From positions 2,355 to 12,740 of the forward strand of contig JAFNJA010000038.1 in NCBI GenBank assembly GCA_017601265.1: a stretch of DNA of 10,386 nt, written 5' to 3'. Both the position numbers and the translations under genes were made by a program. Source of the DNA: Candidatus Brockarchaeota archaeon (GTDB lineage Archaea; Thermoproteota; EX4484-205; DTQO01). Numbering within the stretch: the stretch's first letter is position 1; the number at the start of each line of letters is the position of its first letter. Of the stretch, positions 1-5,933 are shown piece by piece. The notes below the pieces were generated by a model. It was not told the DNA's origin, made no database searches, and was given only the letters and a program-made list of their open reading frames with translations.

Positions 1-324
1 ATGCCGGGAACTTTCAAATCGTTACGCCTTGCGCCTCGAAAAGGCGCGCTCGCGCGGGAAAAAAGCTTTGCTTACTCGCCCCTGGCCGCGTGCAAACGGG
101 AACGATCGGGTTCGGGAGGCTGGCAACTTTTCGCCTTCGCCCTCGGCCCTCGCGCTCCGCCCATGAGCGGGATCCGCCAGCCCGCGCTCGAAACGCCCAG
201 CGGATGGCCGGGTGCGGAAAAAGCAAAAGCGCCAGAGGGCGCCGTGAACGCGGCGAGAACCTTTTATCAACCTGCATGCCTTCGGACAGCCGCAACTTTG
301 GACGAAAGCGCGGCGCCATCGCCC
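1..324. other. Left flank without a convincing gene
   Basis: An open frame runs through this stretch into the radical SAM gene on the plus strand. Its translation is rich in Arg, Ala, Pro and Ser with no family resemblance, and the homologous part of the protein begins only near base 325, so I treat it as non-coding. A short GC hairpin (GCGCCT at 31-36 with AGGCGC at 42-47, five-base loop) lies near the left end. Minus-strand frames here also look like chance frames. A gene ending just left of the window cannot be excluded. Confidence 0.5.
261..268 (+). promoter_or_regulatory. Possible TATA box for the radical SAM gene
   Basis: CTTTTATC is the most TATA-like element upstream of the proposed GTG start at 325. 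It lies in a locally AT-rich patch of an otherwise GC-rich flank. The distance would give a leader of roughly 30 bases. The match is weak and there is no clear BRE. Confidence 0.25.
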
Positions 325-1134
325 GTGGTCAGGGACGTTGCGTGCAGGTCCGCCCTAGGCGAGAGCAGGTTGCCCGGCTACGATTACTGCCTCAACCCTT
401 ACGTGGGGTGCGGCCACGCTTGCGTCTACTGCTACGCTAGAAGCTACGCGCTCAGGCGCGGGAGGACCGAGAGGTGGGGCAGCTACGTCGACGTGAAAAG
501 CAACGTTGCGGAGGTGCTGGCCAGGGAGGCGAAAAGGAGCTTGAGGAGGGGGGTTGTCGGCGTCAGCACCCTGACGGACGCTTACCAGCCGGTCGAGGCA
601 ACCAGGCGCCTGACGCAGAGGTGCCTCAAAATCCTTTTGGAGAACGGCTTCAGGGTGGCGATCCAGACGAAATCGGACCTCGTGCTCAGGGACCTCGAGT
701 TGCTAGCGGAGTACGGAGATCGCGTGAGCGTCGGCGTGACGGTAACGACTCTCGACAAGGAGGCCGCGAGGCGGATAGAACCGGGTGCCTCGGACCCTTG
801 GAGGAGGGTCGAAGTGCTCTCTAGGAGCAAATCGGCCGGGCTGGAGACCTGGCTTTTCGTGGGGCCAATACTGCCCTTCCTGACCGACGGCGGCCTGGCC
901 GAGATACTCGACGTTGCCCGATCCCTTAACGTCGGAGAAGTGCTTTTCGACAGGCTCAACATGAGGCCCGGCGTCTGGCCCTCCGTTTCGGAATTCTTGA
1001 GGGCTAACTATCCGGAGCTGCTTCCCAAGTACGCGGAGGTATTCTACGGGAACGACAGGTTTTACGAATCCCTAAAGGAACGCCTGGGGGCCGAGGCCTC
1101 TAGCAGAGGGTTGAGGTACAGCTTCTGTTATTGA
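325..1134 (+). CDS. SplB-like radical SAM protein (COG1533 type)
   Basis: Predicted radical S-adenosylmethionine enzyme binding a [4Fe-4S] cluster through the CX3CX2C motif at C29, C33 and C36 (VGCGHACVYCYA), preceded by the RLPGYDY..LNPYVGC lead-in typical of the archaeal and bacterial SplB-like group. The rest fits a partial TIM barrel: VSTLTDAYQPVE, IQTKSDLVLRDL, VSVGVTVTT and FVGPILP are recognisable strands. With the GTG start at 325 the protein has 269 residues, normal for this group. Upstream in-frame sequence does not look coding, so I reject the 377-residue reading. Family members are often annotated as photoproduct lyases, but nothing visible establishes that reaction, and archaea do not sporulate. 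The substrate is unknown. The gene converges with the transporter gene. Confidence 0.88.
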   Translation: MVRDVACRSALGESRLPGYDYCLNPYVGCGHACVYCYARSYALRRGRTERWGSYVDVKSNVAEVLAREAKRSLRRGVVGVSTLTDAYQPVEATRRLTQRCLKILLENGFRVAIQTKSDLVLRDLELLAEYGDRVSVGVTVTTLDKEAARRIEPGASDPWRRVEVLSRSKSAGLETWLFVGPILPFLTDGGLAEILDVARSLNVGEVLFDRLNMRPGVWPSVSEFLRANYPELLPKYAEVFYGNDRFYESLKERLGAEASSRGLRYSFCY

Positions 1135-1213
1135 ACCTTTGGGCCGCGCCGCCGCCTTTCATAGACGCGCCAAGTGGCGTTCTCTCTCCACCTAAAGACG
1201 TTGAACGCGGGTG

Positions 1214-1219
1214 TTTTTT
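1214..1219 (+). terminator. Poly-T terminator after the radical SAM gene
   Basis: A run of six T on the plus strand lies about 80 bases past the stop codon. Archaeal transcription commonly ends at such U-runs. A small stem (CGCC AAGT GGCG, 1168-1179) precedes it at a distance. Confidence 0.45.
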
Positions 1220-1257
1220 GAAATTTTGCAACCATCGCCCAAATGGGGCATCTAACG

Positions 1258-1289
1258 AATAAAAAAGAAAAAGGGAGGGCGCCGCGCCC
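1258..1289 (-). terminator. GC hairpin plus T-tract terminator of the transporter gene
   Basis: Read on the minus strand, a GC-rich stem (GGGCG/CGCCC around a three-base loop, 1289-1277) is followed by CTCCC and then a T-rich tract, TTTTTCTTTTTTATT. It lies about 50-80 bases after the transporter stop codon. The arrangement resembles a bacterial intrinsic terminator, and the U-tract alone would suffice in archaea. Confidence 0.6.
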
Positions 1290-1340
1290 CGCCCCTTCCG
1301 CGGGTGACCGTACCCAGGATCTTCTCGATTCTCTTGGAGC

Positions 1341-1817
1341 CTAGAACGGGAAGAAGAACCTGATCTTCGATATTATCGTTCCCGGTATTATGCACAGCAT
1401 GTATCCCGCAATGAAGCCCGTCGCGAGGGCGAGGCCGAAATTCTCGTAGAGCTTGCTCCCTCCTACCCTGATCGTTATCGTCTTCAGCACCCAAGCGACC
1501 AAGCAAGGAAGCCAGTACCCTGCCTGCCAGCTCGTCCAAGACGTCCCGATTATGAACCCGACGGGCTCGAACGGGAACCACATGAACCTCGCGTGCAATA
1601 CGCTCAGCACTCCCGCCATTATGAAGCCTCCTACGACGTTGGGCATCCAAGGATCCGTTCCTGGCATGTTGTTCCACCTTTCCGGCACCGCGCACCTGTT
1701 GTACCAGCCCGCGCACCCGTACATGCCCCAGGTTCCGGGCAGGCGGCTGGCGCCCCACGTGTAGGCGGCGTACAGGAAACCGGACATCGTGGTTGGCGCT
1801 AGGATCAATATCGACAC
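1341..1817 (-). CDS. C-terminal part of split DUF6785/DUF6784 transporter
   Basis: This 158-residue hydrophobic ORF matches the C-terminal (DUF6784-type) region of large OPT-like membrane proteins. Recognisable pieces are the helix at the N-terminus (ILILAPTTMSGFLYAAY), a Gly-rich helix near 61-75, the P-x-GFIIGTSW segment near 85-94, and AWVLKTITIRVGGSKLYENF near 108-127, followed by a last membrane helix. It overlaps the upstream ORF by 13 bases. Its only start is a GTG with no Shine-Dalgarno sequence upstream, in contrast with the strong one on the first part. Joining the frames after W-P-P of the upstream ORF gives a continuous helix. I think this is the 3' end of one gene broken by a one-base deletion or sequence error. 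A separately translated subunit is the alternative. Confidence 0.72.
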   Translation of the reverse strand: MSILILAPTTMSGFLYAAYTWGASRLPGTWGMYGCAGWYNRCAVPERWNNMPGTDPWMPNVVGGFIMAGVLSVLHARFMWFPFEPVGFIIGTSWTSWQAGYWLPCLVAWVLKTITIRVGGSKLYENFGLALATGFIAGYMLCIIPGTIISKIRFFFPF

Positions 1818-3370
1818 GGCGGCCAGATCACGCCAGTAAAGCTCGCGAAGCGGTAGGACTGGAAGGAAGTCAAGAAGTTGCCGCCTATCTGGTTGCCCAT
1901 GTCAGGCGCGTCGGTGAACCAGGTGTTGAAGTTCGCGGTCATGATGAAGTCGCCCGTCGGCGGGTCCGGAGCCGTTGGGAAGAACAGGAACCTCTGCAGA
2001 GCATACCCCTTGTCCGTTCCCCTAACGTAAGCCCCGCTTAGGCCGATCATGCGCATCTGCGCGAACCATATCAGGAACATCGTTATCGGCGTCGAGATCG
2101 CTGGACCCAGGCTCATTCCGGTGACCATCAGTATGGCGACCATCATTACGAACAATACGATGAGCAGCGCGTAGATCGTCTTGTACGGCAGTGGTTCGTC
2201 CCTCTCCATCTCTCTCCTCCTCTCCTCGCTCAGCCCCCCGAAGGCGGCCTTCATAGTTTCCACGATGTAGCGCCTCTCTATCACGAGCATGAAGACCGCG
2301 AGGCCGAGTATCGCCCCGCCCACGGTCGCGACCCACTTGAACGGCGGCCCGAAAGCCAGGGACTCGGCGCCGCAGTCTCCGCGCCCGCACCCGGACCTCT
2401 CCGTGAGGCCCGTGTAGTACCCCATGTAGTAAGCTACCTGTGGGAGTATGATCACTCCGACGAGCCACCAGAACCAGAGGTTGAAGAGGATGTTCAAAGG
2501 AGCTATGTAGGCTATCGCGGCGCCCAGGGGATGGATGTTCCACTTCGTCAAGCCCACGATTCCGCCGAGGGCGGACTCGGGGGTGTTCCACTTGGCCGCG
2601 TAGCCGCATATCTCGGACCTGAAGCCGTATATGTCGGGGAACCAGGGGAAGAGCTCTATCATGTTCGAGGGCAGTACGAAGGCAACTCCGAGCAAGATGC
2701 CGATGACGAACGGCGAAAAGCTGAGCTTCTTGCCGGTTTGCGTCGGGTCGACCCTCTTCATCAGCTCGTGGGCCGCGATCGCGTGCGGGAATGGAACCTT
2801 CTCGATGTCCATCCAGCTCTTCCGGAAGAGCGTCGCCGCGCAAAGCATGAAGATCCCGAACACCGACGTGAAAGTCGACCAAAACACTATGGTTGGCAGC
2901 AGCTCGCCCCACGGAACGGGGACCCCTCCGAGCCTGATCTTGTCCGCGATCTCGTAACTAGGCGCCATGAACCAGGGGACGAAACTCTCGGAAAGCTCCG
3001 GCGTCAGGTATCTCGAGCCTATGAACGAGGCCCAGGCCGCGCACTGCGTGTCCGCCGTAGGCCTCCCCAGGTAGTAGGACGCGCAAAGGCCGACGACGTA
3101 AAGGTAGGTCATCGTGCTCGGGTTCACCTTGCCCTTGAGGGGGCCCAGCCTCCCAAAGGCGCCAGCGAAGTAGATCATCAGGAAAGGCAGGGCGGTTATG
3201 CCCGTGTAGCATGCGACCGTGACGCCGAGTGAGGAGAAGTAGGCCGAAGGCCTCTGCCAAGTGCCCGTAGCTTGAGTGACGTTCCAAACTTCGCCTAGGA
3301 AACCGAAAAGGGCCAGGAAAGCTATCAGGAAGATCCACGGCACTTTTACTACTTTGACCTCTTGAGCCAC
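1805..3370 (-). CDS. DUF6785-type OPT-like membrane transporter, N-terminal part
   Basis: A 521-residue integral membrane protein with about nine to ten hydrophobic helices (roughly 12-29, 48-70, 86-101, 158-182, 219-239, 284-310, 345-366, 398-420, 424-440). The segment KVPFPHAIAAHEL at 191-203 resembles the PFPxGxAxAE element of oligopeptide/metal-chelate (OPT) transporters, and the overall pattern fits DUF6785. Substrate unknown, possibly peptides or small chelates by family analogy. It starts at GTG 3370, fixed by GGAGGT eight bases upstream. The frame ends at TGA in the middle of a predicted helix (…VIWPPCRY), and the sequence continues in another frame (1817-1341). A one-base insertion there would restore a single protein of about 677 residues, close to what I expect for this family. 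Confidence 0.82.
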   Translation of the reverse strand: MAQEVKVVKVPWIFLIAFLALFGFLGEVWNVTQATGTWQRPSAYFSSLGVTVACYTGITALPFLMIYFAGAFGRLGPLKGKVNPSTMTYLYVVGLCASYYLGRPTADTQCAAWASFIGSRYLTPELSESFVPWFMAPSYEIADKIRLGGVPVPWGELLPTIVFWSTFTSVFGIFMLCAATLFRKSWMDIEKVPFPHAIAAHELMKRVDPTQTGKKLSFSPFVIGILLGVAFVLPSNMIELFPWFPDIYGFRSEICGYAAKWNTPESALGGIVGLTKWNIHPLGAAIAYIAPLNILFNLWFWWLVGVIILPQVAYYMGYYTGLTERSGCGRGDCGAESLAFGPPFKWVATVGGAILGLAVFMLVIERRYIVETMKAAFGGLSEERRREMERDEPLPYKTIYALLIVLFVMMVAILMVTGMSLGPAISTPITMFLIWFAQMRMIGLSGAYVRGTDKGYALQRFLFFPTAPDPPTGDFIMTANFNTWFTDAPDMGNQIGGNFLTSFQSYRFASFTGVIWPPCRY

Positions 3371-3378
3371 GTACCTTT

Positions 3379-3384
3379 ACCTCC
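3379..3384 (-). promoter_or_regulatory. Strong Shine-Dalgarno site of the transporter
   Basis: Minus strand reads AAAGGAGGTAAAGGTAC then GTG. GGAGGT has an eight-base spacer to the GTG at 3370, which settles the start codon and shows that leadered, SD-driven translation is used in this genome. Confidence 0.8.
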
Positions 3385-3415
3385 TTTCACCGGCCAGTGG
3401 AAAAAGGCAAAATTC

Positions 3416-3428
3416 TATTTATTATTTT
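3416..3428 (-). promoter_or_regulatory. TATA-like promoter of the transporter
   Basis: On the minus strand AAAATAATAAATA forms an AT-rich box about 50 bases before the GTG start. Transcription would begin near 3394, giving a leader of about 24 bases that contains the Shine-Dalgarno site. Confidence 0.5.
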
Positions 3429-3582
3429 CCATGGAAGCCCGGGGGAACGCGCTCATGACTTTACCATTTTTTAAAAATCCTTGGCCAAATAGTAGCCGAA
3501 GGTTAGGAGCTGGCGGACTTCATGCGCAAAGCCGAAAAGGGGCGCTAGCACGGTAGAATGACAAAATATTCGGAAAGGGGAA

Positions 3583-3619
3583 GGATTTCAAAGGATCTTC
3601 GACGATCAGAAGGAAATCC
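3583..3619. repeat. Imperfect inverted repeat
   Basis: GGATTTC (3583-3589) and GAAATCC (3613-3619) are exact inverted copies. Inside them lies GATC TTCGAC GATC, which can form a second short stem. As RNA this is a hairpin with an internal loop; as DNA it could be an operator. No neighbouring gene start makes its role obvious. Confidence 0.35.
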
Positions 3620-3743
3620 GGTTAGATACATATATCCATCGCCAATACGTGGAGAAAGTGGTCTTATTTGGCTAAATCGCGGGGATAATTTTATCACCTA
3701 AAGGTTTGCAATACAGAACGCTTTGATCAAAATTGATGGCGCG

Positions 3744-3848
3744 TCATGGATTGCGGCAACGAAAGGACCGTTTGTTTTCGGCTATGTGCTTTGCATAAAA
3801 GGTCCTGCTCAACTCCATTAACTGTTTCATCGTCTCGCCATCCGCCAT
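3744..3848 (-). CDS. Possible small protein, 34 residues
   Basis: An ATG frame preceded by GGAGGAGG ten bases upstream encodes a charged 34-residue peptide starting MADGETMKQLMELSRTF and ending in a basic segment (NKRSFRCRNP). The in-frame stop TAA just upstream leaves this ATG as the only start. Nothing in the peptide identifies a family. The ribosome binding site and the absence of any competing gene are the reasons to list it; length alone makes it doubtful. If real it is transcribed toward the transporter, on the same strand. Confidence 0.28.
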   Translation of the reverse strand: MADGETMKQLMELSRTFYAKHIAENKRSFRCRNP

Positions 3849-4068
3849 CCTGCGATCGCCTCCTCCACGTTTAACTTATCGTTCGAACGAGCTTACGACC
3901 ACGTAACGACTTGAAGTTTGGGGGCGACGATCCACTTATGCGCTAGGATCTAAAGTCTGCACGGCAAGGTAATGAATGATGGAAAGAGCAAAACTATCTT
4001 GCGGGTCGTTGCCAATGGCGATTTCGAATGCGTTTGAGAGAGCCTTTATCGACGGGATCAATAGCAAG

Positions 4069-4153
4069 TGCGGAGAAGGGGACTCGAACCCCTGAATCCC
4101 TTCGGAACAGGGTTCTAAGCCCTGCGCGTTTGACCAGGCTTCGCTATCTCCGC
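4069..4153 (-). tRNA. tRNA-Leu(UAG)
   Basis: 85-base type II tRNA on the minus strand. Acceptor GCGGAGA pairs with TCTCCGC, with discriminator A and no encoded CCA. The D-arm is GCG/CGC with TGGT in the loop. The anticodon stem is CAGGG/CCCTG around loop CTTAGAA, placing TAG at positions 34-36 after the conserved T33. The 14-base variable arm has a UCC/GGA stem, and the T-arm is AGGGG TTCGAGT CCCCT. The long variable arm, discriminator A and UAG anticodon together indicate leucine. No intron is present. It lies 40 bases downstream of the 148-residue gene on the same strand but has its own promoter. Confidence 0.96.
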
Positions 4154-4178
4154 GGACCTTTCCGCTCGCTTGGACGCG

Positions 4179-4184
4179 CTTTAA
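4179..4184 (-). promoter_or_regulatory. TATA box of tRNA-Leu
   Basis: On the minus strand TTAAAG lies 26-31 bases before the first base of the tRNA (4153), the expected spacing for an archaeal tRNA promoter. The purine-rich AAAAAAGG just before it could serve as the BRE. Confidence 0.5.
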
Positions 4185-4193
4185 CCTTTTTTC

Positions 4194-4640
4194 CTAAGCC
4201 ACTCCCTTGGTTCGGATGGCTTGAAGCTTCGCGAGTTCGTTGTAGTACTCGCCGCTCTCCATCTTCGCGCACAAGTGGCTCAGCACGTCGTGCACCTCGG
4301 TGAAGTACGTCTTGTCTGATTCGCAGAAGTCCCTTTGGCCGATCTCGGTGGCCCTGGCCCAAAGCCCCAGGCCCGCTTCCCTGAGCGTTTGGAAAAGCAC
4401 CCGGTGCTTCGCTTCGGCGAGTTGGTCGCAGACCTGGTCGGCCAAGCCTATCAAATCCTCCCCGGTTCCGGCGATGCGTTTGGAGTCGGAGGAGCAGGTG
4501 TACTCATGGAGCTTCAAAACTATGAGGCTCAACCTCTCTTGGATGACCACCAATACTGCCCCTACGCTCTCCATATCGTGAGATAATGGGGCGTCCAAGC
4601 GTAGATAAGGACTTCGATGCGCCATCAAGTTGCTTGGCAT
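4194..4640 (-). CDS. Hypothetical helical protein, about 148 residues
   Basis: I do not recognise a family. The protein is soluble and looks mostly alpha-helical: a hydrophobic helix (ESVGAVLVVIQERLSLIVLKL), a Cys-containing stretch, then helices such as DLIGLADQVCDQLAEAKHRVLF and TEVHDVLSHLCAKMESGEYYNEL. Cysteines are scattered and form no obvious metal-binding motif. Three ATG starts are possible: 4640, 4625 and 4574. A good TATA box at 4664-4657 predicts transcription starting near 4635, which favours 4625 with a short leader or 4640 as nearly leaderless. Clear helical character begins only at 4574. tRNA-Leu follows on the same strand. It is intact and not obviously foreign. Confidence 0.66.
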   Translation of the reverse strand: MPSNLMAHRSPYLRLDAPLSHDMESVGAVLVVIQERLSLIVLKLHEYTCSSDSKRIAGTGEDLIGLADQVCDQLAEAKHRVLFQTLREAGLGLWARATEIGQRDFCESDKTYFTEVHDVLSHLCAKMESGEYYNELAKLQAIRTKGVA

Positions 4641-4656
4641 TAAGGTGGTTTACGGG

Positions 4657-4664
4657 CATATAAC
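4657..4664 (-). promoter_or_regulatory. TATA box of the 148-residue hypothetical gene
   Basis: GTTATATG on the minus strand is a near-consensus archaeal TATA element. Its centre lies about 20 bases before ATG 4640 and 35 bases before ATG 4625, consistent with a leaderless or short-leader transcript. Confidence 0.6.
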
Positions 4665-4879
4665 GAGGCCCTCCATCACGCTACCCTGATCCTTCGGCGG
4701 GGTCCGCCTTACAACTCGAAAGATCGGGCGGCGATCGTTGTTTGAATCGAATCTTGCAGCGACGCCCGCAATCTGCCAGATCGGCGCCGTCCATCCCAAA
4801 CCGCGTCGCAAGGCCTTTTCCTCCGGAACAGCTGGGCGATGGAGCGCCCACGTGGCAAGCGGCCGACGCTGAATTTTCC

Positions 4880-4903
4880 CGAAGGGCGGGCTCCGCTCCT
4901 TCG
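4880..4903. terminator. Ten-pair hairpin downstream of yjbQ
   Basis: CGAAGGGCGG pairs with CCGC-T-CCTTCG around a GCT loop, with one bulged T. It lies about 50 bases after the yjbQ stop on the minus strand. Only AAAATT follows it in that direction, not a true T-run, so it is either a weak terminator or 3'-end stabiliser, or a structure unrelated to termination. Confidence 0.35.
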
Positions 4904-4951
4904 CGCGCAGGAATGGGCGTTCAAGTAGAGCCAAGCCATGCAAGTTCCGCG

Positions 4952-5371
4952 CTACTCCCCAACGGCCTGCACGATCAGCTTCCTGGATCTTCCTCGAACG
5001 TCGAGCTCAACGAAAACCACCTGCTGCCATGTTCCGAGAACGAGCTTCCCGTCCACGAAGGGTATCGTGACGCTCGGCCCCACGATCGACGCCCTGACGT
5101 GGGAGTGGCCGTTACCGTCGTGCCACCTCCTCTCGTGCTCGTAAGAGGCATCCCTGGGGGCCACCCTCTCGAGCGCCGCCCGCAGGTCCTGGATAAGGCC
5201 CGGCTCGTACTCCATCGTCGTGACAGCGCCCGTGGAACCTTGGACGAACACCGTGACGGTTCCGTTCGACAATTTGGTCGACCTCACCGCGTCCGCTACC
5301 TCTCCCGTTATGTCGACGATCTCGCCCTCCTTCCTCGTGTCCAGCTCTATGTGCCTAGTCGCTACGACCAT
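4952..5371 (-). CDS. yjbQ: YjbQ family protein (UPF0047)
   Basis: 139 residues, the usual full length of the YjbQ/UPF0047 family of small trimeric beta-rich proteins. Characteristic motifs are present in order: VFVQGSTGAV (41-50), the His-rich WHDGNGHSHVRAS (83-95), GPS (98-100), LGTWQ (112-116) and a closing VELDVRGRSR strand. The conserved histidines lie in the putative active-site pocket. A weak thiamine-phosphate synthase activity has been reported for family members, but the physiological role is unsettled, so the name is a family label only. The start is ATG 5371, at the expected N-terminus for the family. The gene follows the coiled-coil gene on the same strand after 35 bases, which suggests one transcript. 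Confidence 0.93.
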   Translation of the reverse strand: MVVATRHIELDTRKEGEIVDITGEVADAVRSTKLSNGTVTVFVQGSTGAVTTMEYEPGLIQDLRAALERVAPRDASYEHERRWHDGNGHSHVRASIVGPSVTIPFVDGKLVLGTWQQVVFVELDVRGRSRKLIVQAVGE

Positions 5372-5406
5372 CGCAACTTACCGCCGGACCGCAAAGCTCG
5401 GGCGCG

Positions 5407-5922
5407 CTAAAAATCTAGCTCGGATTTCCGGCTCATCTCGCTCAGCTTTTCCCTCTCGGCGAATTCAGCCAGCTTCTGCAGGATAGATCCCATGAGCTGC
5501 TCGGGCCTACCCGAGTTGGCCTGCTCGAAGCCCTCGACCACGAGTAGCTGCTCCCCCAGCTGAACCGAGCATTCCCTGGACGCGACGAGGAGGCTCGTCA
5601 ATTTTTTCTTCAAAAGCTCGACCTCCTCGAGCCTCGCCAAAGCCCTCCTGTGTCTGCGCGCAAGCAACTCGACGTACTTCTCGATCTGCGTTTTCTCAAG
5701 CTCCAGCTCCGCCAAGGAGTCCTCCACCGTAGACAGCATCTCCGCCTTCTTCCTTTCCATGAACTTGGCCCTGTTGCTGAGCTGGCGGAATATGTCGCTC
5801 CTGATCTCCTCGCCGAACTGCCTGTTTACGACGAGCTCGTGGAGCTTCTGGCCCTGCTGCGCAAGGCCCATCATGTTTGTCACCAGTATGTTAAACTCGT
5901 TAACGAGATCGACGATGCTCAT
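5407..5922 (-). CDS. Hypothetical coiled-coil protein, 171 residues
   Basis: No family recognised. The protein is hydrophilic and helical, with a long heptad-like coiled coil from about residue 50 to 112 (dense in Glu, Lys, Arg and Leu: SLAELELEKTQIEKYVELL and HRRALARLEEVELLKKKL). A shorter N-terminal helix (VDLVNEFNILVTNMMGLAQ) and a C-terminal amphipathic helix (LMGSILQKLAEFAEREKL) flank it. There is no signal peptide or membrane helix. I choose ATG 5922; a TTG five codons upstream is the alternative. Such proteins often act as structural adaptors, but no function can be assigned. It heads a probable two-gene unit with yjbQ and has a TATA-like box upstream in an AT-rich spacer. Confidence 0.75.
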   Translation of the reverse strand: MSIVDLVNEFNILVTNMMGLAQQGQKLHELVVNRQFGEEIRSDIFRQLSNRAKFMERKKAEMLSTVEDSLAELELEKTQIEKYVELLARRHRRALARLEEVELLKKKLTSLLVASRECSVQLGEQLLVVEGFEQANSGRPEQLMGSILQKLAEFAEREKLSEMSRKSELDF

Positions 5923-5933
5923 GCACCCGTAGC

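Larger units (their letters stand above)
3430..4068. other. Low-GC intergenic region
   Basis: About 640 bases clearly poorer in GC than the flanking genes, without a long coding frame. It contains one possible minus-strand small ORF with a Shine-Dalgarno sequence (3848-3744, listed separately). A 47-codon plus-strand frame at 3558-3701 has no convincing ribosome binding site. An imperfect dyad lies at 3583-3619. A second short dyad (AGGACC 3764-3769 with GGTCCT 3801-3806) falls inside the small ORF. A TATA-like ATACATATAT lies near 3627-3637. I saw no tRNA, rRNA, CRISPR repeat or transposase remnant here. A non-coding RNA is possible but not demonstrated. Confidence 0.5.
4641..4951. other. 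Intergenic gap with strong hairpin
   Basis: About 310 bases between YjbQ and the 148-residue gene. Open frames of 76 and 97 residues on the minus strand and a longer plus-strand frame have Arg/Pro/Ser-rich compositions and no family resemblance, so I do not call them. The main visible structure is a hairpin at 4880-4903. A smaller one (GGCGG/CCGCC around GGT) lies near 4692-4705. Confidence 0.5.

Noticed and set aside
1..324. N-terminal extension of the radical SAM protein (377-residue reading)
   Set aside because: The extension is Arg/Ala/Pro/Ser-rich with no domain character, and family similarity starts right after the GTG at 325.
325..1134. True spore photoproduct lyase
   Set aside because: Only the general SplB-like radical SAM layout is visible, and archaea have no spore photoproduct to repair.
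1800..1825. Programmed -1 ribosomal frameshift joining the two transporter ORFs
   Set aside because: The junction (TGG CCG CCG TGT) has no slippery heptamer and no obvious downstream stimulatory structure. A one-base sequence or mutation event is simpler.
2531..3232. Plus-strand open frame opposite the transporter
   Set aside because: Shadow of the transporter gene; low-complexity charged translation.
3558..3701. 47-codon plus-strand frame in the low-GC region
   Set aside because: No Shine-Dalgarno and no recognisable character, and the frame contains the dyad at 3583-3619. Kept only as a note in the intergenic entry.
4709..4939. 76- and 97-residue minus-strand frames between yjbQ and the 148-residue gene
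   Set aside because: They have Arg-rich compositions, no ribosome binding site and no family resemblance, and they overlap the hairpin.
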